47,054 nt of DNA. Origin: Treponema sp. Lineage in GTDB: Bacteria > Spirochaetota > Spirochaetia > Treponematales > Treponemataceae. The translations under genes were made by a program, and so were the position numbers. The DNA lies in assembly GCA_024695475.1 (NCBI GenBank), contig JAILIC010000102.1, forward strand, positions 1 to 47,054. Reading direction: 5' to 3'. Under the pieces are notes generated by a model. It was not told the origin of the DNA and searched no databases. It worked only from the letters and a program-made list of their open reading frames with translations. Numbering within the stretch: the first letter of the stretch is position 1; each line of letters starts with the position of its first letter. Below are positions 39,875 to 47,054 of the stretch, in pieces.

Positions 39875-42800
39875 TGAAAAAGGTAACGATACGATCACTT
39901 GCATGTGTATCATTGCTGGTATGTGCCGGTGCGATGAGCGCATTTGCGGATGATATTTACATTTCACCAAATAATGATGGTGTAAAGGATGAGTTGATCA
40001 TTCCTTTGAAAATTACTGACAAACGGTATGTTAAAACATGGAACCTGATTATCGAAGATACACAGGGCAATGTCGTACGTAACATCAGTAACAAGATTGA
40101 GCTTCCTAAAGAGAAGAATGTTAAAAATTTTCTCAAGCTCTTGTTAACCCCAAAACAGGGAATTGCTGTTCCTGAATCAGTCACTTGGAACGGTGTTATG
40201 GATAATGGTGAGACGGCTCCTGATGGTGAGTATTATTTTTACGTAACTGCTACGGATGACAATAATAACTTTAGTAAGACATCACGTCGCCGTGTCATTG
40301 TTGATAGTACACCTCCTCAGATTGCCGTTGAGCCATTAAGTGGACCTAACCGTATTTTTGGTGAAGGTGATAAAGTTACCTTGCCGATTAAGCAGAATGG
40401 TTCAAAAGAAGACGAATGGGTTGCTGAAATTCGTGATATCGATGGTAAACCTGTCCGCACCATGCGTTGGGTTGTTTCAGAACCATTATCATTTGAATGG
40501 AATGGTACCAACGACAACGGTCTTCCTGTAGAAGACGGTGTTTATTCGTATTCTATTACTGCAACAGACCGTGCAGGTAACGTTTCTGCTCCTGCTGGTA
40601 TTAATGGTATTATTTTTTCTGCTGAAAAACCTGCTATTAATGTCACTTTGGACAGTGGTAAGTATTTTTCACCAGGAACTGACAGTCCATTGCAGGATGT
40701 TACTTTAGGAGTAACTATTCCTGTTCCTTCAAAAGCTTCTGGCAATAAGTTGGTTGACTGGGAAGTTGCTATCGTTGATAAGTCTGATAAAGTTGTAGCA
40801 TCATATGTTCCTTCTAGCTCAAAAGATAAAGAAAATCCTCCTTCAAAACTGGTATTTGACGGGAAGAGTAATACAGGTCGTCTTTTACCAAACGGAGAGT
40901 ATCAGGCTCGCGTAACTGCAAAATACTTGAATGGATATGAACCGACTCCAGTAAAGTCTCCGGTATTTGTTCTTGATACAACAAAACCGGATGCAGCAGT
41001 ACGTATTGCAGATAAGATTTTCTCTCCTGATGGTGATGGTACTAAAGATACTATCGTCATTAATGAAGTTGTAACACCTAAAGTTGGTGCTCCGGTAAAG
41101 GATTGGAAAGGATATATCGTAGCGGCAAACGATCCAGCAAAAGTAGTTAAATCATTTGACTTTGGGGAATACCCACCAGAAAGCTTTGAGTGGGATGGTA
41201 TTGATCAGACTGGACGTCTTGCAGAAGATGGCTCATATAAATATGTTGTTGAGGCAACTGACCTTGCAGGTAACTCATTCCGTAAAGAGTCAGATACTGC
41301 ATTTACATTGGATACGAGCAAGACAGAAGTTCTGCTGACATTGAAAGATAATGCATTCTCTCCAAATAATGATAAGGTAAAGGATACACTTACATTTAAT
41401 GTTGTATCAAAAACAAAGAGTGCACTCTCATCTTATGACTTTGTTATTCGTGATGCACAGGGTAATGCTATAAAGACTATTACCGGTACAAAGAACTTGC
41501 CTTCTACATTTACTTGGGATGGTAAGGGTGATAACGGTATTATCTGTCCTGATGGCTCATATACCGCTGATCTGACAATCGCTTCTGAAAGTGGTTCTGT
41601 TGCTAAGACTTCAGTACAGCCATTTGTACTTGATACTCAGGCTCCTGTTTTGTCTGCAACAGTCCCATGGACCGTATTCTCTCCTGATGGAGACTCCGTA
41701 CAGGATGTAATCCAGGTTAATACCATAAACTGCTCAACCGAAACTTTGTGGACTGCTAAGATCGTCAACGGCAAGGGTGAAGTTGTAAAACAGTACTCAT
41801 GGTCAGGTACTGTACCATCAAGTTTTGAATGGAATGGTACTGATGAGTCAGGAAATATGGTTGCTGATGGTGTTTATACCATGGTCTTTAACTGTGAAGA
41901 TGAAGCTGGTAATAAATTTGCTAGCCGTATCGAGTCTTTGACTCTCGATACTCGAGAAGCAAAGGCATTCGTAGCTGCAGAGCTTGATGGTATTTCTCCA
42001 AACGGTGACGGATATAAAGATACTCAGAAATTTACCGTACGTAATTCTTTGGCAGATGGCATTGCTTCATGGCGCTTTGATATTACCAATGAAGCTGGAG
42101 AAGTTGTACGCAGCTGGTCTGATAAAGACTCTCCTGCTGTTCCTGCAGAAATCATCTGGGATGGTTTAAACCAGGCTGGTACTCAGACTGTTGAAGGTGT
42201 CGTAACTGGTACTTTGACATTAAAGTATACTCGTGGTACAGAAATTATTGCTTCATCAACTCCGTTTGTTTGTTCTGTCATTCCTCCTCAGCTTGCTGTT
42301 GCAACTGCTCCTGAGTACTTTAGCCCTGATAATGATGGTACTGATGATGACTTGTTTATCAAGCTTTCTGGTCAGACAACAAGCAGCCTTAAAAACTGGC
42401 AGTTTGTTATCTCTGATCCTCAGGGTAACTCTGCATTCTGGCAGACAGCTGGTACTTCTACCATCACGGAACGTATCATTTGGGACGGTTTGAGCAATAC
42501 TAAGAAAGACAGCCGTGGTCGTGCAGAACGTGTACAGTCTGCTATGGATTATCCATATACCTTTACAGCTACTGATGATTTGGGTATGACTTCAACTGTC
42601 AACGGTGTAATCAATATCGATGTTTTGGTTATCCGTGACGGCGATTTGCTCAAGATGGCAGTTCCTTCTATTATATTCCGCAGTGACAATGCTGACTTTA
42701 AGGTTGAGAGTGCACCTGGTAAACGTGACGGTGTATCAGCTCAACAGGCAGCAAACAATGAGCGTATCTTGAATCGTATTGCACAGATTCTTAATAAGTT

Positions 42801-43074
42801 CAAAGATTACAAGGTTACTGTTGTAGGGCATGCAAACCGCACTACTGACAATGAACAGGAAGAAGTACAGGATAATCCACGTATGTGGGGTCCTGCTTTG
42901 ATTCCTCTGTCTCAGCGTCGTGCAGAGTTTGTAAAAGACTATCTGGTTAAAAAAGGTGTTAATGGTAACCGTCTTGCTACTCAGGGTAAGGGTGGTACAG
43001 AATTGGTTGCTGATTGGCAGGATAAAGAAAATAACTGGAAGAACAGACGCGTTGAGTTTATTCTTAATAAATAA
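39874..43074 (+). CDS. Large surface/periplasmic protein: FlgD-type Ig repeats plus C-terminal OmpA domain
   Basis: A 1066-residue protein with a signal peptide (MKKVTIRSLACVSLLVCAGA then MSAFA). It has about seven repeats, each opening with a calcium-loop-like motif (SPNNDGVKDE at 30, SPGTDSPLQD at 266, SPDGDGTKDT at 384, SPNNDKVKDT at 496, SPDGDSVQDV at 603, SPNGDGYKDT at 708, SPDNDGTDDD at 817). FlgD-like Ig strands follow each (WDGKGDNG, PDGSYTADL types). The C-terminus (about 930-1066) is an OmpA-like peptidoglycan-binding domain with VVGHANRTTD, PLSQRRAEFVKDYL and WKNRRVEFIL. It likely links the outer-membrane barrel partner to the wall. It ends before a long hairpin. Confidence 0.88.
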   Translation: MKKVTIRSLACVSLLVCAGAMSAFADDIYISPNNDGVKDELIIPLKITDKRYVKTWNLIIEDTQGNVVRNISNKIELPKEKNVKNFLKLLLTPKQGIAVPESVTWNGVMDNGETAPDGEYYFYVTATDDNNNFSKTSRRRVIVDSTPPQIAVEPLSGPNRIFGEGDKVTLPIKQNGSKEDEWVAEIRDIDGKPVRTMRWVVSEPLSFEWNGTNDNGLPVEDGVYSYSITATDRAGNVSAPAGINGIIFSAEKPAINVTLDSGKYFSPGTDSPLQDVTLGVTIPVPSKASGNKLVDWEVAIVDKSDKVVASYVPSSSKDKENPPSKLVFDGKSNTGRLLPNGEYQARVTAKYLNGYEPTPVKSPVFVLDTTKPDAAVRIADKIFSPDGDGTKDTIVINEVVTPKVGAPVKDWKGYIVAANDPAKVVKSFDFGEYPPESFEWDGIDQTGRLAEDGSYKYVVEATDLAGNSFRKESDTAFTLDTSKTEVLLTLKDNAFSPNNDKVKDTLTFNVVSKTKSALSSYDFVIRDAQGNAIKTITGTKNLPSTFTWDGKGDNGIICPDGSYTADLTIASESGSVAKTSVQPFVLDTQAPVLSATVPWTVFSPDGDSVQDVIQVNTINCSTETLWTAKIVNGKGEVVKQYSWSGTVPSSFEWNGTDESGNMVADGVYTMVFNCEDEAGNKFASRIESLTLDTREAKAFVAAELDGISPNGDGYKDTQKFTVRNSLADGIASWRFDITNEAGEVVRSWSDKDSPAVPAEIIWDGLNQAGTQTVEGVVTGTLTLKYTRGTEIIASSTPFVCSVIPPQLAVATAPEYFSPDNDGTDDDLFIKLSGQTTSSLKNWQFVISDPQGNSAFWQTAGTSTITERIIWDGLSNTKKDSRGRAERVQSAMDYPYTFTATDDLGMTSTVNGVINIDVLVIRDGDLLKMAVPSIIFRSDNADFKVESAPGKRDGVSAQQAANNERILNRIAQILNKFKDYKVTVVGHANRTTDNEQEEVQDNPRMWGPALIPLSQRRAEFVKDYLVKKGVNGNRLATQGKGGTELVADWQDKENNWKNRRVEFILNK

Positions 43075-43104
43075 ACTACATACCAAGTCTGTATAAATTG
43101 AAAG

Positions 43105-43157
43105 GCCTTCGATGATTGGGGTGTGCTTCACACTTCAATGCTATCGAAGGCTTTTTT
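43105..43157 (+). terminator. Terminator of the barrel/OmpA operon
   Basis: The outer stem GCCTTCGAT (43105-43113) with ATCGAAGGC (43143-43151) is followed by six T. The inner part pairs imperfectly (GGGTGTG/CACAC). The rest of the gap to the convergent FGE-family gene (43158-43243) holds only small weak hairpins. Confidence 0.78.
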
Positions 43158-43243
43158 GTTTAAGGGGTACTACAGCCCCAGAGGCTTTTGAACCTTTGGA
43201 TTATGTCATAACAGCCTTTGCTGTCTACAATGTATGTATGGCT

Positions 43244-44032
43244 TTATTTTTTATACTGGCGTATAAAGCGGAAGCCTGCAAACTCATGAACTTGATGAGA
43301 GGGCAGGTGATCTAGAATTTCGTCATTGATGGGTACTGCACAGTATCGTCTTGCTGATCTGCAAAAACCACCACGAACAACCCTGACAACAATCTCGCTT
43401 ACATCAGTAGGATAAAAGTCAGAACAGATCTCGCCAACGTTGCCGCTCATGTCGTACATGCCGTATGCATTTGGCTCAAGCTGGGCAACTTCATGTGTGT
43501 ATCCTTTTGAATTCCATCTGAACCAACCAACGACATCCAGATCATCTGATCCAGAATACTTATAATTTTCTCCGCCAGCTGCAAAAAAGTCCCATTCTTC
43601 AACTGTTGGGAGTCGATATCCATTTGCATTGGGATCTTCATCAATACTTAATGGACTTATTTGTAATTTTTGGTGTGGAGTATAATCCCATTTTTTAGGA
43701 TCTGTTTCGCCTTTGACTGCATATACAGGCTGGTAATGTTTTAACATGCTCAGTAAGTTGCAAAAGTAGATTGCGTCATTATAACTGACAGAGTCTACAG
43801 GGTACAGGAGAGACTCCTCGTCAATATCAGCGCTTGGGTTTTCTCCCATGATGAATGCATAGAGTTCCTGGGTGACTTCTGTTGATAACATTTCTAGATT
43901 TGTACCTGGGGCACGGATCATGTTGTACGTTATATTACCAATCTTTTCTTTTTTAACTTTTACTTTGTCGGCGGCAAAACTGTAAGAAAAAGTTGTTGCA
44001 ACCAAACATACGAGAAGTAGTATGCGCTTCAT
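43244..44032 (-). CDS. Exported formylglycine-generating-enzyme (SUMF1) family protein
   Basis: A 262-residue protein. The ATG at 44032 has GGAG 6 bases upstream and opens a signal peptide (MKRILLLVCLVATTFSYSFA). The FGE-sulfatase domain fills the rest: a family start (ITYNMIRAPGTNLEM, TEVTQELYAFIMGENPS), PVDSVSYNDAIYFCNLLS, YRLPTVEEWDFFAAGG, YDMSGNVGEICSDFY (family GNVWEW), RVVRGGFC and FAGFRFIR. True sulfatase-modifying enzymes need specific Cys residues; most bacterial members are relatives with unknown or binding roles. No sulfatase gene is in the window. It is probably periplasmic or surface-linked. Confidence 0.85.
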   Translation of the reverse strand: MKRILLLVCLVATTFSYSFAADKVKVKKEKIGNITYNMIRAPGTNLEMLSTEVTQELYAFIMGENPSADIDEESLLYPVDSVSYNDAIYFCNLLSMLKHYQPVYAVKGETDPKKWDYTPHQKLQISPLSIDEDPNANGYRLPTVEEWDFFAAGGENYKYSGSDDLDVVGWFRWNSKGYTHEVAQLEPNAYGMYDMSGNVGEICSDFYPTDVSEIVVRVVRGGFCRSARRYCAVPINDEILDHLPSHQVHEFAGFRFIRQYKK

Positions 44033-44149
44033 AAAATACTCCATGTGTTGAGGATATTTTTAGTCTATAGGTGACAATACAATATCAAAGCTACTTGTGC
44101 AACCAAGGTATCAAGATAGGAATGAGAGAGAGGATTTAAAAACTACAGT

Positions 44150-44201
44150 GTGTTTTCGCCCAGACCCCCTGGGCGAGATTTTTTCGCCCAGACCCCCTGG
44201 G
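44150..44201 (+). repeat. GC-rich hairpin repeat pair
   Basis: TTTTCGCCCAGACCCCCTGG occurs twice, at 44153 and 44181 (28-base offset). Each copy contains the small inverted repeat CCCAG-ACCCC-CTGGG. A third, slightly changed copy (CCCAGACCCTCTGGGCAAGA) follows the 23-base array and ends near 44300. The base composition is much richer in G+C than the surroundings. The gap 44033-44321 holds no gene. Confidence 0.8.
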
Positions 44202-44217
44202 GCAGCCTCACCCCGGG

Positions 44218-44286
44218 TCACACACATAGCAAACCCAGTATCACACACATAGCGACCCCAGCATCACACACATGGCGTACCCAGAC
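44218..44286. repeat. Tandem array, three units of 23 bases
   Basis: Units at 44218-44240, 44241-44263 and 44264-44286 share TCACACACATAGC or TCACACACATGGC followed by a four-base variable part and CCCAG. They lie 36 bases downstream of the ykgJ-family stop codon on the minus strand and are enclosed by the CCCAG/CTGGG hairpin repeats. The minus-strand version can be aligned with the units at 45069-45137 at 15 of 23 positions. Confidence 0.88.
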
Positions 44287-44321
44287 CCTCTGGGCAAGAT
44301 TGAGTTAGCAGACGAAAAAAA

Positions 44322-44996
44322 CTAAGCTGCCAAAGGTGTGTTTGACGGGCTTCCATTCGGGGTATCGTTATCGTTCATGGCAATAATCCATAAAAGACAG
44401 CGGATTGTTTCTGGAAGAATTGTGCGGATAAAATGAGTTTCTTCTGCAGAGACAGAACTTTCCGTTAAATCGCTCATAAGAGGCGGAACTGCTCCCAAAA
44501 CAGTAATAGTTTCGTCTTCTGTGTACTGCCTTTTTTGTAAAGGTGGATTATGATCTTTAAGTACGCTATCTGGATAGAATTTGCATGGACGCCACATCTT
44601 TTCGCCATTTTTTGACCGGAAACTTGACGCACCGAATAACCGGCAGATAAAAGGCCGGCCACCATATATAGAACAATGGTAGGCAGAATCAGGATTAAAA
44701 AGCGGGCAGGTTTGTTCTCCATTATCAAAAGGAAAAGTACCTTCTGCAATTTGCAAGGCTTTTTCCCGCTGGTTTTCTAAAAGCCATGCCGCCATATATA
44801 ACGCTTCGCCTGTATAAACGGATGGTTCAAATCCTTGGCAGCATTTGCCGCAACCGTCAGGACATAAAAAGTTTGCCTTTTTATACCAGATACCCTGTTC
44901 GTCAGCTATGCGCTCATAAGATTCTTCTATACGAATAAGGATATCGTGTATGGATGTCCCTTCCAGCTGCTTTAAAACATTCGCAATTAAGCTCAT
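44322..44996 (-). CDS. YkgJ-type zinc/iron-chelating cysteine-cluster protein
   Basis: A 224-residue soluble protein. The ATG at 44996 has GGAG 5 bases upstream. The N-terminal 45 residues are helical. Then come the cysteine motifs of the YkgJ (CxxCxxxCC-type) family: FLCPDGCGKCCQGFEP, EQTCPLFNPDSAYHCSIYGG, and RPFICRLFGASSF. A further Cys occurs in WRPCKFYP. These cysteines probably hold an Fe-S cluster or zinc; function is not established. The C-terminal tail (about 185-224) is polar. It stands alone, with tandem repeat arrays on both sides. Confidence 0.85.
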   Translation of the reverse strand: MSLIANVLKQLEGTSIHDILIRIEESYERIADEQGIWYKKANFLCPDGCGKCCQGFEPSVYTGEALYMAAWLLENQREKALQIAEGTFPFDNGEQTCPLFNPDSAYHCSIYGGRPFICRLFGASSFRSKNGEKMWRPCKFYPDSVLKDHNPPLQKRQYTEDETITVLGAVPPLMSDLTESSVSAEETHFIRTILPETIRCLLWIIAMNDNDTPNGSPSNTPLAA

Positions 44997-45068
44997 AAAC
45001 ACTCCGTTTGTCGTTTTAGAATAATGAAGTAAAAACAGTTTTTCAATAGGGAGTTGAGTTGTTCAGCG

Positions 45069-45147
45069 GTGTTTTCGATACAGACTTTGGCGTGTTTTTG
45101 ATACAGACTTTGGCGTGTTTTTAATACAGACTTTGGCGTGTTTTGAT
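45069..45147. repeat. Tandem array, three and a half units of 23 bases
   Basis: Units at 45069-45091, 45092-45114 and 45115-45137 plus a partial unit to 45147 share GATACAGACTTTGGC after a GTG and T-run. Only two single-base variants are seen among the three full units. The array sits 4 bases beyond the vsr stop codon and 73 bases upstream of the ykgJ-type start. No inverted repeat of terminator strength is visible in it. Confidence 0.9.
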
Positions 45148-45151
45148 TATC

Positions 45152-45610
45152 TTAGTTGCCGGATATTTCGAGAAAAGGTTCGTCGGGTATCTCAAGCCAT
45201 TGGATTATCTGGTCTATTACTTGATCTATTTTTTGTTTGGCATTTTTACCGCGGATGGCACATTCCCATACGACACAGATACGCCAGCATTTTTCCTGAT
45301 AGTTTTTGATGGTTTGTTTGTCCCGTTCTTTGTTACGGGCAAATTTCTTTTTCCAGAAGGTCTTATTGCTTTTGGGAAATCGAAAATACTCACAGTCTTT
45401 ATGTGCGTGCCAAAAACAACCGTTTATAAAAATGACTGCATAGTATCGTGGCAGGACAAGGTCTGGAGTACCTGGATAGCGTTTGTCACAAATCCTGTAA
45501 CGAAATCCTGCTTTAAATAGTGCTGAGCGGATCAGTTTTTCTGGAGTCGTATTTTTACTCCGAATGTGAGACATGTTTTTATGGCGAGCTAGTGCAGAGA
45601 GTGTATCCAT
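45152..45610 (-). CDS. vsr: Very short patch repair endonuclease (Vsr)
   Basis: A 152-residue nuclease that nicks DNA 5' of T in T:G mismatches created by deamination of 5-methylcytosine. Conserved elements are RSKNTTPEKLIRS (Glu24), the metal-binding Asp50 in YPGTPDLVLP, and the zinc and active-site residues in GCFWHAHKDC (His68, His70, Cys73). FWKKKFARNKERD and WRICVVWECAIRG also match the family. Normally vsr is paired with a cytosine-5 methyltransferase (dcm or a restriction-modification system); none is adjacent in the window. The start is the ATG at 45610, with purine-rich AGAAG just before it. Confidence 0.95.
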   Translation of the reverse strand: MDTLSALARHKNMSHIRSKNTTPEKLIRSALFKAGFRYRICDKRYPGTPDLVLPRYYAVIFINGCFWHAHKDCEYFRFPKSNKTFWKKKFARNKERDKQTIKNYQEKCWRICVVWECAIRGKNAKQKIDQVIDQIIQWLEIPDEPFLEISGN

Positions 45611-45694
45611 CTTCTATCAGAACATTATTATACTTCTGTAAGAGTAAAATTTGCCAGAGCTTTTTTGTCTACTTTTATTGACTGGTACATTTAC

Positions 45695-45776
45695 TGTAAA
45701 AATGTGTAAAATACCATCCTGTTATATTGCAAAAATGTGTAATCTTCTCAAAATAAATAGTGCAAAAATGTGTAAT
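45695..45776 (+). promoter_or_regulatory. Three direct repeats at an exact 33-base period (operator-like)
   Basis: Copies begin at 45695 (TGTAAAAATGTGTAA), 45728 (TGCAAAAATGTGTAAT) and 45761 (TGCAAAAATGTGTAAT). Between the cores the sequence is unrelated, so this is conserved spacing and not a simple tandem repeat. The period equals about three helical turns, placing all copies on one face of DNA. The last copy ends one base before the TATACT box of the ATPase gene. Confidence 0.8.
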
Positions 45777-45777
45777 T

Positions 45778-45783
45778 TATACT
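45778..45783 (+). promoter_or_regulatory. -10 element of the ATPase gene
   Basis: TATACT lies 17 bases before the ATG at 45801, giving a leader of about 11 bases. The -35 position is occupied by AAATAG and the third direct repeat fills the spacer, so a protein bound to it would block RNA polymerase. Confidence 0.5.
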
Positions 45784-45800
45784 AGAATAGGTTTATCAAT

Positions 45801-47054
45801 ATGTATCGTAAAGCATTAGACGACTTAAAAGAATGGAAGGCCTCATCGGGCAGAAAGCCCTTGATATTAAAAGGTGCAAGACAGGTTGGAAAAACCTGGC
45901 TTATGAAAGAATTCGGTAAAGAGTTTTATAAAAAAACATTCTATTTTTCTTTTGATAAAGAAGAATCACTTCATGATATTTTTAAGAAAAACAAAGATCC
46001 TTACAGAATCATTGAAAGTCTTGGTACAATTAGGGAGGATAAAATACTCCCTGAAGAGCATTTAATTATTTTTGATGAGATACAGGAGTGCCCGGAAGCG
46101 CTTAATACGCTGAAGTATTTTAATGAAGAAGCAAATCAATATCATGTCATTGCTGCCGGAAGTTTACTTGGAACTTTGCTTGCTCAGCCAATGAGCTATC
46201 CAGTTGGAAAGGTAAATCTCTTAAATATCTATCCAATGGATTTTGAAGAATTTTTAAATGCTTTAGCACCTGGACTTTATAAATACATAATTGAAACACC
46301 TCCAGAAGAGATATTAACAATTCAGCATGATAAGCTGATTGACCAGTACAGAAATTATCTCATTGTTGGCGGCATGCCTTCATGTGTTTATTCATGGATG
46401 ACTGAAAAAAACTCTGGCATTGTTCTTAGACTTCAAAAAGAACTGTTGGAACTTTATGAAAATGATATTTCAAAACACAGCGGAAAAATCAATGCCGGAA
46501 GAATTCTTCTTGTTTTTAGAAGTCTTGTAAGTCAGCTCTCTAAAGCAAATGAGAAGTTTATTTATGGATGTGTAAAGCATGGTGCACGGGCAAGAGAATT
46601 TGAAGAAGCCATAGAGTGGCTTGTGAGTGCAGGATTAGTAATACGCATTTATGATGTTACAAAACCGGAGCAACCGCTTAAAGCATTTGAAGATTTATCC
46701 AGCTTTAAGCTTTTTTACTTTGATGTAGGACTTGCAAAATGCGCTGCCGAAGTAACAAACGAAGCAATTATTCTAAATAAAGATTTTCAATTTAAGGGTC
46801 CTCTTACAGAGAACTACACTGTTCAACAGCTTCGGACTCTTTTTGATGCAGCTCCTCATTATTATTCTCCAGACAGAAATTATGAAGTCGATTTTCTGTT
46901 GCAGAACGGAATGCAGATTATACCTGTAGAATGTAAAGCTGGAGAAAACATAATTTCTGCAAGTTTTAAAAGATACAGAAGGGAAAATACCCCGGAACTT
47001 GCAATCAGATTTTCGACTCGTGAGTATAAGAAGCAGGAAGACATGGTGAATGTT
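45801..47054 (+). CDS. AAA ATPase with DUF4143 domain (partial at window end)
   Basis: 418 codons are present with no stop. The N-terminal AAA_14 domain has Walker A LKGARQVGKTW (about residues 23-33), Walker B HLIIFDEIQECPE (Asp92-Glu93), and the sensor-type block VIAAGSLLGTLL. Then come YPMDFEEFL, YLIVGGMPSCV and the winged-helix part. The C-terminal DUF4143 part shows a restriction-endonuclease-like core: YEVDFLLQNG (Asp364) and PVECKAGE (Glu377-x-Lys379). Such ATPases are frequent in bacteria, often in multiple copies per genome, and their role is unknown. It has its own promoter with repeated upstream elements. Confidence 0.92.
   Translation, partial: MYRKALDDLKEWKASSGRKPLILKGARQVGKTWLMKEFGKEFYKKTFYFSFDKEESLHDIFKKNKDPYRIIESLGTIREDKILPEEHLIIFDEIQECPEALNTLKYFNEEANQYHVIAAGSLLGTLLAQPMSYPVGKVNLLNIYPMDFEEFLNALAPGLYKYIIETPPEEILTIQHDKLIDQYRNYLIVGGMPSCVYSWMTEKNSGIVLRLQKELLELYENDISKHSGKINAGRILLVFRSLVSQLSKANEKFIYGCVKHGARAREFEEAIEWLVSAGLVIRIYDVTKPEQPLKAFEDLSSFKLFYFDVGLAKCAAEVTNEAIILNKDFQFKGPLTENYTVQQLRTLFDAAPHYYSPDRNYEVDFLLQNGMQIIPVECKAGENIISASFKRYRRENTPELAIRFSTREYKKQEDMVNV

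Noticed and set aside
44218..45147. Possible CRISPR arrays in the 23-base-period repeats
   Set aside because: Units follow each other directly without unique spacers, there are only three units, and no cas gene is present.
45695..45776. Possible short CRISPR with 15-base repeats and 18-base spacers
   Set aside because: Repeats are too short, only three copies, and the last one sits in a promoter; an operator is the simpler reading.
1..47054. tRNA, rRNA, riboswitch, insertion sequence or prophage genes
   Set aside because: I looked for cloverleaf ends (CCA with GGTTC), transposase and integrase motifs, and saw none; covariance-model searches were not possible.
45152..47054. A restriction-modification or defence island made of vsr and the DUF4143 ATPase
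   Set aside because: No methyltransferase, restriction enzyme or other defence gene is seen, and the two genes are divergent with separate promoters.

Overview
The window looks like a chromosomal segment of a spirochaete, most probably a Treponema. It carries spirochaete-type families (an UPF0164-like outer-membrane protein, a DUF5312-like protein, a FliL-like protein), a cheR-cheB pair, a complete Rnf complex and an Lpt cluster. The DNA is moderately A+T-rich, with short operons on both strands. I see no tRNA, rRNA, insertion sequence, prophage or CRISPR array.

Layout. 0-3.9 kb (minus): start of rny, then pyrG-lptC-lptA-lptB. 4.0-6.05 kb (plus): cheR-cheB. 6.05-8.1 kb (minus): polyprenyl synthase, TPR protein, RseC-like protein. 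8.1-9.7 kb (plus): rlmE and a LysM/M23 protein. 9.8-12.9 kb (minus): hflX and a FliL-like protein, then a membrane protein, an ECF sigma factor and a zinc-type anti-sigma. 13.1-14.7 kb (plus): MgtC-like protein and a HAD phosphatase. 14.7-17.9 kb (minus): TRAP transporter dctP-dctQ-dctM. 18.0-20.6 kb (minus): CYTH protein, DUF975 protein, sppA. 20.6-25.6 kb: dus, Mrp-type ATPase, COG2426 protein, lysA, SGNH-like protein and a SemiSWEET-sized protein. 25.8-31.4 kb (plus): CitA/CitB-type two-component system, an acidic-repeat sensor-like protein, a thioesterase and a DUF1622 protein. 31.5-38.6 kb (minus): DUF5312-like gene and rnfCDGEAB. 38.8-43.1 kb (plus): UPF0164-like barrel plus a large Ig-repeat/OmpA protein. 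43.2-47.05 kb: an accessory-looking end with an FGE-family protein, repeat arrays around a cysteine-cluster protein, an orphan vsr, and a DUF4143 ATPase cut by the window end.

How it works together. Rnf couples ferredoxin oxidation to NAD reduction and an ion gradient, and TRAP transporters use such gradients. The CitA/CitB pair is a plausible regulator of organic-acid uptake. Several units serve the envelope: Lpt, the ECF/anti-sigma operon, sppA, M23, and the barrel/OmpA pair.

The most unusual signals are these. (1) At least eleven genes have a -10 box only 6-9 bases before the ATG and no Shine-Dalgarno, so leaderless mRNAs look common for first genes, while operon-internal genes use GGAG. 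(2) PyrG has lost its glutaminase cysteine (Asp383) and the oxyanion-loop glycine (Asn356). (3) RnfG is double length with two flavinylation motifs. (4) Three 15-base direct repeats at an exact 33-bp period precede the DUF4143 ATPase. (5) Two different 23-bp-period tandem arrays, apparently related and inverted, flank the cysteine-cluster gene. All function calls come from reading the sequence; no database search was run.
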